Assembly: GCA_017979445.1 (NCBI GenBank)
Contig: JADQWC010000868.1
Span: forward strand, 1-64,000
Direction of reading: 5' to 3'
Length of the DNA stretch: 64,000 nt
From: Akebia trifoliata
Lineage: Eukaryota; Streptophyta; Magnoliopsida; Ranunculales; Lardizabalaceae
Shown here: positions 47,648 through 59,699 of the stretch, piece by piece
Position numbering within the stretch: the stretch's first letter is position 1
Layout of the letters: each line of letters starts with the position of its first letter
The notes under the pieces: generated by a model
Database searches by the model: none
Seen by the model: the letters and a program-made list of their open reading frames with translations, nothing else
What the model was told of the DNA's origin: nothing
Position numbers and translations under genes: made by a program

Positions 47648-47893
47648 CGGTTTTCAACCATGTCCGTCGTGTTCCCAACAGAGACCGATCGGTTGGTTCA
47701 CTCAACCCAGCTGAACTTCCGTTTTTCTCGGTTTTCAGCCATGTTCTTCGCATTTTCAACAAAAACCGATCGGCCTACTCTCTCTATCCAGTTGAACCCT
47801 CTATTCTAAACGATTTTCAGTTGCGTTCAGTGTGTCTTCAACAAAATCTGATCGGCTTTTTCCTTCAATCCGGTCGAGCCTCTTATTCTAATC
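47648..47893 (+). repeat. 81-83-bp tandem repeat in the element C leader, three units
   Basis: Units begin at 47648, 47729 and 47810, and a fourth starts at 47893. Each opens CGGTTTTCA or a close variant and contains CAACA...ACCGATCGG and a CCAG(C/T)TGAAC-type block. Confidence 0.65.
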
Positions 47894-49089
47894 GGTTTTA
47901 AGGCTGTTAAACACTCGAAGAAAACTTCTGATTTCATCTGAATTGGAGGTGCGAAATCAGAAATCGTTGAACCTAATCTTGAAGGTTTATTTTTGTGAGC
48001 ATCCATGCCTCTTGTGGCTGTTATAGAAATGCAGATTTTGCCAATTCGGATCGGCAAGAAACCTTAGGAAATGGCCAGATTTTGCAAAGTCTGCCATTAT
48101 TTCCAAAGCTCTTCTTGCAGGTTCGATTTGTCTGCAAATTTGTTCCATAAAATGGTAGAATTTGATGGCTTTGTGGATCAAGGAATTGGAGGAAGAACAG
48201 AACCATATGTATTTGTTTTTTGGTTAAGATCATCGAGTAAGGCTGCGTTCAAAGGCAATTTTTAATTGAACCATTACATACCGTTTTGAACTCCAATGAG
48301 TGCCATTTTTAAGCAAATCCTTCCATACTATTTTGAACTTGAGAATGTGTTTTAAAAAAAAAAAGGGGTTCAGCAATATGGTGCAAGAAAAGACTCATGC
48401 GTTGACAATGATCGGAGTGAGTTGGTTTTAAAAAAGGGGAAAATCGAATAAATCGTTGGTGTTGGCAACAACCTAAATATTTTTAGTACTTTTTGTTGAG
48501 GAGTTTTAGAGAATTATTGGTAACAACCTATTGTTTATTTACAATACACCAATCTAAATGTAAACAATTCTTTGCCTTTAAAGATAATTGGCGTTGTTGT
48601 AAATAAATATTGGGTATAGTAATAATGTCTCGAAATGTTATCCCAAACGATGAAATAGAGAGTGATTTTGTTTCCTTTGTGAATTGTTATTGACTCACCA
48701 ATTGTTCTAAGGCCACCTTAATGATGTACGTGGAAATTGGGGTGACGCTAGTAAAAGTTGGTTTGTCAACAACAATCCACTCATTGGTTAGTTTTTTTTT
48801 TGCTTAGGATTTTGTTTTTGTTTTATTTTAAAAAAAAAGAGGCATTTGATTTTAAAATCTCCATCTTAATATATATCCTCAAGTCATTATGCTTTGAAAT
48901 TCTGAATTATTTTGGGCTATCCGAAATAACCCTTGATTGAAATACATAAAGAAGTAGTGCCGGATTAAATATTTGATTCTAACATGGATATGTGTGCTTG
49001 ATATACTTAACGTGCTTATGCGATTGGAATGGTGTTGATCTTGATTGAATATTCACATGATTCGAATGTTTTTTTTATATTCATGTAAT

Positions 49090-50040
49090 CCAATGTATGA
49101 TTGGTTTGATTGAGCCCATGGGTCCATTTGTTTGGAAAAGGCCCCGGGCACACCCCACCCTGTTTTGCACACACCACATGCACGTTTACCGCTTTACTCA
49201 CTTACACATCCCATTTAGCCAACGTGGCACTAGTGCGTGGCCCGGGTCTCTTCGGAGATGCGACGTCATTCATGAAACCCACAACTCCAGTCACGTACCT
49301 TAGGGTATATCAAACTGGGGGTATCAATACCGTCTGATCATAGGTGATTCTGAGAGATATATTGATGCACCAGGCTGAAGCGACCTGAGCCTTTGACCTA
49401 TTGTAAGCCACACAGTCACATGTCCTGATTGCCAACGTAGTACTAGTACGTGGTCGGTCCCCTCGTGGGATGCCAAACCATTTATGAAAGCTACAACTCT
49501 TGACTCGTACCCGTAGGTATAAAAGATAGTCTAAGTATATCAATTGCACTTCTTGGTCAAAACCGGTGCCTAAACAAGATCTTGCCCCGCTGTACCCTAC
49601 TGTACGAGGGGGATAGACTACGTCTATTCTAGACGAGAGGTATTTAAGTGGGCCCTTGCTCAGCATTGTGCGCCACCTCTCAACTGGAGATCAAACTGAC
49701 TGTTTTTGGCTTCAGAGAAGTGAATTGAGATTTTAGATTATCACCTATACGGTATATCAAACCAAGTCACCACGTATCGAAAGGTATATAGGTGTGCTTG
49801 GGCAAGGGTGGCCAGATAAAAATGCATTGCACGTAGTAAGCTTAGAGTCTAGAAACCTTCCCAGTAGGTCACGACTCGAACTTATCGTAGGTGTTCCCGG
49901 GTTGTTCATTGAATGGAATCTTGAGACTTGTGATTGATATGAATGTATGTGAATGATGAGATCAGAATGCATGTGAATGATGAAATGGATGTATGTGAAT
50001 GATGAGATCAGAGTGTATGATTGTCCTCAAGGATAAAAAA
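49090..50040 (+). repeat. Conserved leader block of element C
   Basis: It is the reverse complement of 3418-4300 in element A, with long identical stretches, and has the same internal duplication. An open frame on the minus strand (49310-49666) is shared but shows no sign of protein constraint. Confidence 0.65.
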
Positions 50041-50189
50041 TGTTATTTTTGAAAATTCAAAATGGTGTGCACCGACCCAATAAAAAAATCCATCTCTTGC
50101 AAATGACCCAGCCCAACTCGATTCAACAATCCTGATGGACCGGGCCATTTAAATCGAAATAGAAATCAAATTTTCAAAGAAGAAAAATA

Positions 50190-50530
50190 GTTTACAAAGG
50201 GAAAGTATTTTCCAGAAAAAATATTTTCCAAAAGAAAGTATTTCCAAAAAAAAATATTATTCTCTAAAAAAAAATGTTTTCTAAGAAAAAAACGTTTTCC
50301 AAAAAATATTTTTCCAAGAGAAGATACTTTCCAAATAAAAAAACTATTTTCCAGAGAAAAAATATTTTCCAGAAGAAGAAAATGTTTTCCAAAAGAAAAA
50401 AAAAGAAGGAAAAATAATTTGCAAAAGATCTATTTTTGCATGAAAAGTTTTTATGGACCTTGGAAAACTACCAAAAAATGTTGCAAAAAAAAATCAGATT
50501 TGTGAATAAAAAAACATTATTTTCCAATAT
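50190..50530 (+). repeat. Degenerate TTTTCC/AAAA repeat in the leader
   Basis: Twelve-to-fifteen-base units of the type AAATATTTTCCA recur with variation. A similar stretch in reverse complement precedes ORF1 in element A (3165-3300). Confidence 0.5.
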
Positions 50531-50540
50531 TTTTCAAGAG

Positions 50541-50810
50541 TGCAACATAATTATTTTTCTTCTGAATAATCATTGAATGGATGAATTTTTTAATGGATTG
50601 GTGCACAAAATTCAATAAAATCTCAGGGTTCATTTAAAATGTTATCAAGGGGTGACACTAAAATTGGTTGAATTCACCTTCAAAGAGGTTTAAGGGTTAT
50701 CATTGTATCTAAGCTCAATCGTCTATCGTCTAGCTAGGGCTGTAAATCCGGTCAGTTAGAGTAAACGTCAATATCAAATCAACAGTCAGAAATGACCTCA
50801 AAATTTCTCA
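50541..50810 (+). pseudogene. gag-upstream spacer and gag N-terminus remnant of element C
   Basis: GATTGGTGCACAAAATTCAA and AATGTTATCAAGGGGTGACA match the ORF1-gag spacer of element A in reverse complement (about 1640-1850). The match continues to about 50810, so ORF1 has been lost between leader and spacer. No open frame of useful length remains. 50811-51060 shows nothing that I recognise. Confidence 0.55.
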
Positions 50811-51059
50811 ACATCGTCGAGTTGTTCTTTGAAGATCATAGTGCTTCAATCCTACCGGTTATAAGCAATATCTCAGTCCTCAGTTCTAATCAAGCTCGTT
50901 TTGGTAGTCTTGAGTTTTCATGGGTCATTTGGGTTAGCTCGAGTCTTTTTTTCTAGTAAGGTCATGTCTTCCTTAGATTGAGCCTACTCTTTCTTATTGA
51001 TTCAAGTTAGTTCGTCGAGTTTATAGAGGTCTGTCTGTCGCCCATTCTGAATTGATCGT

Positions 51060-52122
51060 ACAAAAGAAATTTTTAAATATCTCGAGCGCATTAACGAATT
51101 AACTAATAATCTAGATTCAAAGACAAGAATAAGAGTCGGGCTCAAGAAAGCAAAGGTCATTGACCTCGGAACAGAAATAAATTCCTAAAGAGATTCAAAT
51201 AGAAACCATCTTATCTCTAGAGGAACACAAGGGGATAATGAAATTTTTCAGAAATTTCAAAAGACTTGTTCGTGTGATCATATGAGGGTATGTTAGGTAC
51301 AAGCTTGAGTGTTGTTCAACATGGACTAGATACTCGTCTATATCAATGGAATCAAAGAAGATGTTATAAAATGTACTAGTGCTATCCTCACTACATCTTG
51401 AGTTGCAAATCACATATTATCAATCGATATGGGGATACCTTTTGAATTGATTTCTGATAATGGGTCGTGCTTCGAAGCATAAATCATTACTCTGTGATCA
51501 AAGTTGAAGATCCGGCATCACACATTATCTCTCTACCGTCCTCAGATTAATGAAAAGGTTGAAGAAGCAGCTAGTAAAAAATCTCAAAATAATCATCAAG
51601 ACAATGCGTCAATCACACCAGGATTAGTTAGAGAAGTTACCATTCACACTAGGGGCACATCATACTTCAATACAGTCTTCCACTGGAGCTATTCCCTACT
51701 TTCTAGTGTATGATATGGAAATAATCTTACCAGTTGAAATGTGAATTCCGTCTCTCAAGGTCTTGTTGGAAAATCATTTGTTAGAAACAGATTGGGTTCG
51801 TCAACAGTATGAAGAATTAAACTTGATCGAAGAAAAAAAGAGTTAAAGCCCTGTACCACGTGCAAGCTTATCTAAGAAGAGTCACCCGTGCATTTGACAA
51901 AAAGTTCAAAGCTCATCATTTACAAGTCAAAGATTTAACTATCAGACTTCAAAGAAAATTGAACACTCCTCCTCGATTATAGGAGAAAGTCTAAATTGGA
52001 AAAATTCATTCATTAAGGAAAAATACTGTCTGGAAAAGTCGTCAGACTTCAAGATCATGATGGAGGTGAACTACCAGAACCAACCAACATTGACCAAATC
52101 AAAACGGTACTACATTTAAGGA
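51060..52122 (+). pseudogene. pol remnant of element C: pre-RT linker joined to integrase
   Basis: 51140-51330 gives VIDLGTEI, then (other frame) EIQIETILSLEEHKGIMKFF, and then a decayed FAWSYED region, equivalent to the linker in element A. From about 51365 the sequence matches integrase (AILTTS, then LIDNG-type and ITLCSK regions), and ends with VKLQDH-like and GG.LPEPTNIDQIK text by 52122. RT and both RNase H domains are missing between these. Many stops and frameshifts are present. Confidence 0.7.
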
Positions 52123-53631
52123 GGCCATCTTTGACCGAATCAATTCTCCTGTAACCCAGTTCAATATATCCTTTCTCAACCCCTTTGCAACCTTTTTCAA
52201 AAAGAAAAATTATGCCTTGTATTTCTTAGCCCGATCACCTAACCTAGGGGAGGAAAGTTTCGAACTACGTTTTGGTCTGATCCCAAAATTCTGGGGTACG
52301 TAGGCAACCTGAGAAGTTACTTCAGGCCTGACCACATCAATAAAAAAAAATCTATTTCCCACATAATAAGAAATGAAAAAAATTCAAAGAAAAAAAGAAA
52401 TCCAAAATGGGGAAGAAAATTTAAGGAAAAAGAAAACAATTGAAAAGGAAATGCCACACAAGGGGAATTTGGGTTTTTGAGCCTCAAAATCCCTTTCTTT
52501 TTATCCAGTCCCAAGCCTACCCATGAAAGTCCTCCTAAGTACCGTGCGAGAAGTCAAGGAAGATAGCAAAGTATGATCAGACAGCAACTCCAGAAGTGCA
52601 GAGGAGAAAAAGAAGATAAAAAAAATGATGAAGCCTGCTAAGTTGAAAATCCGAAAAGGACGACTTAGGCAAAAATTAAGGCAAGCTCGCAATGTTGAAA
52701 ATCTCTGAAAGGACAACTTTGGCAACAATCAGAGCAAAAAAAAAATAAATAAAAAAAAACTTGCTAGATTGAAAACCTAAAAAGGCAATCTAGGCAAAAG
52801 TTAGAGCAAGCTCCCTAGATTGAAACCTGAAAAGGCGATCTAGGCAAAAGTTAGAGAGCAACAAAGAAAAACAGAAGAAAATCCCAAGCTGAGAGCGGTC
52901 TTAGCTAAAACATCAGAAGTCCGAATAATCAAGTTCAGTACTTAGCTTAAACCCGGCATAGACTCAGAAGCCACAAGTATCTTGTCCACGATCGATCTGA
53001 AAATGTTTGCTTCCCCAAGTGAACCAAGGGGGATAAGGGTGAATTCTATGATGAAACTCGAAAGGAAATAATTTTGTACTCTTGAGCCTGACTCAAAACC
53101 TCCAATAAAATTAATCAAAATTAAAAGATGAGTCTTTATTGCGCTTGTGGTAATCAATTATTTCAAACCTTCATACAAGGGGCATTTTCTTTCTTCTTTA
53201 ATGTAACTTTTCCCCCTTATACTGGGGCATTTTTTTTATTTTTGCATGATGTGTTCAATTATCTTCAATGCCAAGTACATTGTCAAACTAGGGGCATTTT
53301 GTCTTCGAGCAATGTTAATCCTAAAAAAATAATGAGAACCCCAAATTTAAGGTAACCTTCTTGATAACAGTTTTTCAAAAAACTCTTGAGGTTTGAAAGA
53401 AATAAAAATTCAGGTTTTAAAACTTTTTGATAAATCCTTGAGGTTCAAACAAAAGCATTTCGGATCTCACATAGGAGATATAACATTCTTTCAGTCTCTA
53501 GATTCTTTTCCAGATTCAATCATTCTTGGAATCAATCATTTCTCTTCCAGATTCATTATCTTCCAGATTTATTCGTTCTCCGGTTCGTTCTAATCAGTTT
53601 TCTCCAAAATTTATTCATTCCTCTACCAGTT
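52123..53631 (+). other. 3' untranslated region of element C before the 34-bp array
   Basis: It is homologous to the 3' region of element B (41640-41033, and 31322-30465 after removal of element G). It holds the tandem repeat at 52620-52860. No coding is expected after integrase, and I see none. Confidence 0.6.
52620..52860 (+). repeat. Tandem repeat of about 50-60 bp in the element C 3' region, about four units
   Basis: Units share GCTAAGTTGAAAATC or GCTAGATTGAAAACC, then AAAAGG(C/A)(G/A)A(T/C)(C/T)TAGGCAAAA and TTAGAGCAAGCT. The array corresponds to 31190-31322 plus 41033-41160 in element B. Confidence 0.65.
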
Positions 53632-54832
53632 TTGCTCAGTTGCCACCAAGGGTTATCTTGGATTTTGCTCAGTTGCCGCCAAGGGTTATCTTGGATTTTA
53701 CTCAGTCTCCGCCAAGGGTTATCTTGGATTTTGCTCAGTCTCCGCCAAGGGTTATCTTGGATTTTGCTCAGTCTCCGCTAAGGGTTATCTTGGATTTTGT
53801 TTAGTCTCCGCCAAGGGTTATCTTGGATTTTGCTCAGTCTCCGCCGAGGGTTTTCTCGGAACTATGCTCAGTTACCGCCAAGGGTTTTTCTCGGAACTAT
53901 GCTCAGATACCGCCAAGGGTTTTCTTGGAACTATGCTCAGATACCATACCGCCAAGGGTTTTTCTCGGAACTATGCTCAGATACCGCCAAGGGTTTTCTT
54001 GGAATTATGCTCAGATACTGCCAAGGGTTTTCTTGGAATTATGCTCAGATGCCGCCGAGGGTTTTCTCGGAACTATGCTCAGATACCGCCAAGGGTTTTC
54101 TTGGAATTATGCTCAGATACCGCCAAGGGTTTTCTTGGAATTATGCTCAGATGCCACCGAGGGTTTTCTCGGAACTATGCTCAGATACCGCCAAGGGTTT
54201 TCTTGGAATTATGCTCAGATGCCGCCGAGGGTTTTCTCGGAACTATGCGCAGATACCGCCAAGGGTTTTCTTGGAATTATGCTCAGATACCGCCAAGGGT
54301 TTTCTTGGAATTATGCTTAGATGCCACCGAGGGTTTTCTCGGAACTATGCTCAGATGCCGCCAAGGGTTTTCTTGGAATTATGCTCAGATACCGCCAAGG
54401 GTTTTCTTGGAATTATGCTCAGATGCCACCGAGGGTTTTCTCGGAACTATGCTCAGATACCGCCAAGGGTTTTCTTGGAATTATGCTCAGATGCCGCCGA
54501 GGGTTTTCTCGGAACTATGCGCAGATACCGCCAAGGTTTTCTTAGAATATGCTCAGATACCGCCAAGGGTTTTCTTGGAATTATGCTTAGATGCCACCGA
54601 GGGTTTTCTCGGAACTATGCTCAGATGCCGCCAAGGGTTTTCTTGGAATTATGCTCAGATGCCGCCGAGGGTTTTCTCGGAACTATGCTCAGACGCCGCC
54701 AAGGGTTTTCTTGGAATTATGCTCAGATGCCGCCGAGGGTTTTCTCGGAACTATGCTCGGATGCCACCGATGGCTTTCTCGGAACTATTCTCAGATACCG
54801 CCAAGGGTTTTCTTGGAATTATGCTCAGTTTA
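53632..54832 (+). repeat. 33/34-bp tandem array in the element C 3' region, about 35 units
   Basis: The first six or so units are 33 bp (GCTCAGTCTCCGCCAAGGG, then TTATCTTGGATTTT). From about 53850 they are 34 bp and of two kinds: CCGCCAAGGGTTTTCTTGG with AATTATGCTCAG, and CCGCCGAGGGTTTTCTCGG with AACTATGCTCAG. Both kinds keep a 5-bp stem around GGTTTT. All three plus frames are open over most of the array because no frame of the unit contains a stop. Confidence 0.93.
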
Positions 54833-55159
54833 TATTTACTTCATGCTCAGATTTGACTCATTTCCAACTCAAACTCTTTGAAATCTATCTCAGATTTTGA
54901 GCCCACACACTTGCACAGTTGTTATATCAGTCAAGGAGAATTTTTTTTAAAATTCAAGGATCTGACACTGCCAGTGAGAGCTCGCGCTCAAGGACCTGAC
55001 ATTTTTCTAGTTCGGGGAGAGTTTCATGCTCAATGATCCGAATACCCCGACGAATTGTTAAATCATGCTGCAAAATGAACTGTCACTAGCTTTGGCATTC
55101 GGATATCGCACTAATCTACCAAGATAGATTTGCTATCTAGTTAGCTTCAACCCTCTGCC

Positions 55160-55172
55160 AAAGAGGGGCATC
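55160..55172 (+). other. Polypurine tract of element C
   Basis: AAAGAGGGGCATC directly before the 3' LTR, identical to the tract of element B. Confidence 0.85.
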
Positions 55173-56732
55173 TGTAGACACCTCATTTTTGCATCCGCCT
55201 GATTAATCAAGTCGTCAACCCGATCGCAAAGGTTCCCAATGATGGATGTCTATTCCAATACTTTATTTTGTTACCAGATATCTTTTAGAAATCCGGATGA
55301 GGTATCTCGAACTGACAAAACTTAGAAACCACGCTACGCTAGAAAAATACGACCCCAGAAACATAGAAATCATCATCTTGCAAACCAAAAAGAAGCTTCA
55401 CGATAAAAATCACTAAAAATGATTAAATTACCAAAATACCCCTAACCTTAAAACAACCTTAGAGCCTACATTACGCTTAGGAAAATCCGTTCAAACACAT
55501 AAAACAACAAATCGAAACCAAGTAAACCACTTCGCCAATTTTCACAAAATTTGACAAAATTACGAAAATACCCCTCATAAAGTTCACGATCATTTCATAC
55601 AAAAAACTTCATAAATGACAAAAACCAACATTCCCATTGAATTCCTTACGAAAAACTGATTCCAAAACATCCTGGAACATTGAGAAACGACTTAAAACGT
55701 AAAAAATCCTCTCCGAGGGCAAAACGGTAATTTCACAATTTTCATAATTAAAAAATTCGAAATTAATAAATAAAACATTAAATAATTAAAGTGAAACATT
55801 AATGAAATTAATTTAAAAAGTTGAACCTAAAAAATCGATTAATTGGACTCTCAGGCAAAATTGTTGAGGGTTCGTGGGATATTTCTTTAAGGACCCCTCC
55901 ATTTGGGGGTCCAAAGAATTAAAGATATAATATAAGGGGGTTCTCCAAAAATTAAAAGTAAATCAAGAAAGACTGAAGTCAAGGTATTAAAGTCAATCAA
56001 GTGAGACTGAAGTCAAAATTAAAGTCAATCAAGCAAGACTGAAGTCAAGGTACTAATCGAGTCAATCTCATAAGACTAAGGTCAAAACCCTAAATCAAAA
56101 CCCTAATCTAAATTAATCAAGTCAATCTCATAAGACTAAGGTCAAAACCCTAAATCCAAACCCTAATCTAAAACTAATCAAGTCATCTCATAAGACTAAA
56201 GTCAAAACCCTAAAACCCTAAAGACTAAGGTGCTGTTTGTTAAACTGAAAAAAATAAGCGCTGAAAAAAATAAGTGTTAAAACTTATAAGCGCTGAATTT
56301 AAGTGTTGAAAAAGTCGTTTGTTTAGATATCAGAATAGTGCTGAATTCATTAAAATTAAGCGCTGAATTTGCAGAATCATGTTTGTTACATATTGCTGAA
56401 AACTGGTAAATTGTCTATTTTACCCTTACAATCATAGTATATATTGTTTGCATGTTTCGAATGCCCATTTCTTATCAAACATAATAAAATATATTATTTT
56501 TTTATAAAATTAAAATGCAATTCATTTTTAAATAAAAAAATAATACTTTTCAATTTCTAAATAATAATTTATATTTATAAAATCCCAAAATTTTCAAATT
56601 AAAAATAAAAATGTCATACAAGTCACCAAAATTTAAAATCAACACATCCATTAAAATTTTGAGATCAACATTGTCACATAATCCATTAAACTTGAAATAC
56701 AACATTGTCATACTCAATAAAATAACATCATT

Positions 56733-58073
56733 TCATATATTTGCACTACTAAGATGATTTGCAATCTGATCTTGTAAGGTAATCATAAATGTTTGTTCAG
56801 ATTGTTCAAATAACTCTTCCACGCCAAGATGAGTATATCCACCATTAGTTACTTCGAGAAGAATATCTTCATCATCGTATTGATGAAAAAACTCATCAAT
56901 TATTGAAATTTTACGAAGAAAATTGTGAATTGCCATGCATGCAATCACTATATTTCTCTGAGTAGGAAATGAGTATGGTGCCATCCTTTTTAAAATTGGG
57001 AACCGCGCCTTTAAAACTCCGAAAGCCCTCTCAATTACATTCTCAATCTGGCATGTGCATGGTTGAATATTTCCTCCTTACATCTAGGACGTTCACGACG
57101 AAAATCAGATAACCAATAACGCATATTACGATATGGTGCCATAAAACCTCGTGTATGCGTGTAAGCAGCATCAACCAAATAATATTTATCTACATCAAAA
57201 TAAATACATCGTTAAATTATAAATATATTTAAGTACTATATTTATTACTAATAAAACTATATAAAATACTAATAATACCAGATGGAGGTATTGGAAATCT
57301 GTTTGTAGGATCACGGATAGTCTCCATTAAAACTCTTGAATCATGTGCTACTCCTTCCCATCCAGCTTGCACGTATGTAAATATCATATCAAAGTTACAA
57401 ATAACCATTACATTTTGATAGCATTCAGACCTTCCCCTTCCCCTATAAGGAATTTGTCTATCCGATGGAATGCAAGCATGGATGAGTGTTCCATCAAGAG
57501 CACCAAGAGCACCCTTGTTAATTAATTAAAAAAAATACATTACTACTGGTAAAAAATATAAACATAAATAAAAATTATCATGGGTAGAAATTTAGGTACC
57601 TTAAATATTTGTCTAAGATGTCGATGAGTTCGAATTTCTTCCATTGGTTGATCGAAAGATGGTGATATGATCATTTCTTTGGAAAAGTACAACATAGCAA
57701 CTAGAACCTTATGGAAATACTTGTGGATTGTTTGCAATGAATGTTGAAATCGATTTTTTATTAGTCGATACCGACAATTATGACCCACTGTCATAAGAAA
57801 CATTGCAATCATTTCCGGTATTTTCACATGTCTACTATCCACAAGCCATCCTCGTTCTTGAAATAAACGACAAAGGTTAACGAATGACTCTTTTTCCATT
57901 CTTAACAACTCATAACAATTTGATGAAGGACCATTTAAGAGTTCATCCACAAATTGTTCACCCGTAAGTGTTGATACGTTGACTGCATCTCGAGTGATAG
58001 ATTGTCGTCTGATACGTTCCAATATGAACTTTAATATTAATATTATTAGAAGCTTCCGTTGTTGTGGCGTCAT
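56733..58073 (-). pseudogene. Harbinger transposase (three exons), one-base deletion in exon 3
   Basis: The start is ATG at 58073-58071 (MTPQQRKLLI). Exon 1 58073-57600 has the helix-rich N-terminus (SFVNLCRLFQERGWL). Intron 57599-57514 is GT-AG. Exon 2 57513-57279 holds the first two catalytic Asp (GALDGTLIHA and GWEGVAHDSRVL). Intron 57278-57190 is GT-AG. Exon 3 57189-56733 has DKYYLVDAAYTHTRGFMAPY and then NVIERAFGVLKARFPIL with the catalytic Glu. A one-base deletion near 57040 (AGAATGTA where AGAAATGTA is expected) shifts the frame just before the Glu. Both introns keep phase. In this family it cuts and pastes the element with the Myb-like partner. The tail after IHNFLRK is present. Confidence 0.88.
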
Positions 58074-58337
58074 ATTCACTGTTGCATAAATAATTTGTAT
58101 ACATAAAAAAAATACGATAAACAAACATTTCATAATCAAATATCCATTCAAAATAAGAGTGTTCCAACATTCAAATCTAAATAAATTCATTCAAAATAAA
58201 AGTGTTCCAACATTAAAATCCAATGACACCCATTCAAAATAAGTACTCCAACATGTCATAAACACGAAACAAACAAAATATTCCATCAAAAACAAAAAAC
58301 TTCATAAAATTACCACTAAGATCTAACATCTAAAAGC

Positions 58338-59284
58338 CTATGATAAGTTAATAGCATTAAGCCAAGACAATCGTAGTGTTGGATCTGCCAATTCCATCCA
58401 AATTGTCCGATACTCTTTTCCCTTAGCAAATGCATTAAGCGCAATATTGTAAAGGTATCCTCCTTTCTCCACCATCGTCATTTCATTCAAAGATTTCATA
58501 CAATCTTGTATCGAGGGTCCATTGTCTGTATCTTTCACAAGAACATCGATAAGTGCTTGAATATTATCTTGAAGATCATCTTTATCATTCTTTTTACGAC
58601 ATTTTTTTGATGATGAAGTATCCACGTTTTCTGAAGGAGTTGATACATTAGGAACACTCTGTCCTAAAGATTCATCTTCCAAATGTTGTGATTCAAACTC
58701 ATCAAAATTTTGTGATTCCTCTCCAACTTGAGATGATACATCAACGGGCAACCCTTCTCTATGTGGACCCCATCCATTATCTCCCGTGGCCATTGTGCAT
58801 TCAAATAATGTACATAACTCACGTGCAAACATCAATGGCTTATGACGATATTTTTTTGCTTCCGGATATTTCTGAGACACATTAAAATCATATTAAAAGT
58901 GAGTCCACTTATAATATTCTCAAGATTTATAAATATATAATAAAAGTATAGGTTTAGACATGCCTTCAAGTAGTCATCCCATCGTTCATCAGTCTAATGA
59001 ATGGTATTTGTTTCTCCATTGTATCCATGACCCGTGCAAGTTGTAAGCCGCATCCAAATTCCATATTGCTTCTTTTGATAATCCCATTGATTTTTTAATT
59101 GTCTTTGCTTAAAAGTAGTCAAAAATTTCTTGTTCATTTCAACTATAATTCTATTCCATGACTGGGATTTTAGAGTCCCCCCCGATCTTCCTTCACGATT
59201 AACTTCTTCAATACATAGATCAATAAAAAATTTTCTAACCCTCTCATCAATCCAACACGCTCGGTTGCTTTCATTAGAATCCAT
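58338..59284 (-). pseudogene. Harbinger Myb/SANT-like DNA-binding protein, one in-frame stop
   Basis: The start is ATG at 59284-59282 (MDSNESNRACWIDERVRKFF). The Myb/SANT-like domain has three tryptophans spaced as usual (CWIDER, SWNRII, QWDYQKKQ). A TAG at 58996-58994 interrupts it after ETNTIH, and the frame then continues TDERWDDYLK. An intron of GC-AG type fits 58963-58872. Exon 2 (58871-58338) begins KYPEAKKYRHKPL, followed by an acidic Ser-rich linker and a C-terminal helix region. In PIF/Harbinger elements this partner recruits the transposase to DNA. It is upstream of the transposase on the same strand. Confidence 0.85.
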
Positions 59285-59589
59285 ATCTAGATGCAGCAGA
59301 AAAATAAAAATAAACAACTATAAAAATAATCCATATCGACGCTAATTATGTTCAAATATGGAAAATAGTGTAAACTACCATTCATGGAACAGTTGAAAAA
59401 ATATAAACATACCAAGAATAATTAGTAATAACTAATAAGTAATTTGTAAGACCTAAATCATCTTGGCTACCCAAAAAAAATAGAACTAAATAAATGTATA
59501 AATTTTATAATTTTATCGAAATTTCGGCAGCATCTCCTCTTAAAAATGGATAAATAAAATTTTCCTGATAAAGAAAATACATGTATAAT

Positions 59590-59695
59590 ACACAATATAA
59601 TATCTACATAACATCTCATACACAATCCTACATCCACATAACATCTTATACACAATGCGACATCCATATAATATCCCATACACATTAACATTCTA
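59590..59695 (-). repeat. About 33-bp tandem repeat, three units, inside the Harbinger element
   Basis: Units read CATAACATCT(C/T)ATACACAATC or close variants, then a C(T/G)ACATCCA block. It follows the ACATGTATAATACACAAT stretch that also occurs at about 22320 in the Harbinger-like element. Confidence 0.5.
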
Positions 59696-59699
59696 ACAA

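Larger units (their letters stand above)
46818..50540 (+). other. 5' untranslated leader of element C
   Basis: No coding signal is visible. It contains an 81-83-bp repeat array (47648-47893), the block shared with element A (49090-50040) and, near its end, a long run of degenerate TATTTTCCAAAA-type repeats (50190-50530). ORF1 would be expected next but is absent. Confidence 0.7.

Noticed and set aside
53797..54900. Long proteins with a repeated PPRVF..ELCSD motif (also 29613-30451 on the minus strand)
   Set aside because: The motif is the translation of a 34-bp tandem repeat open in every frame. There is no start context, domain or frame preference.
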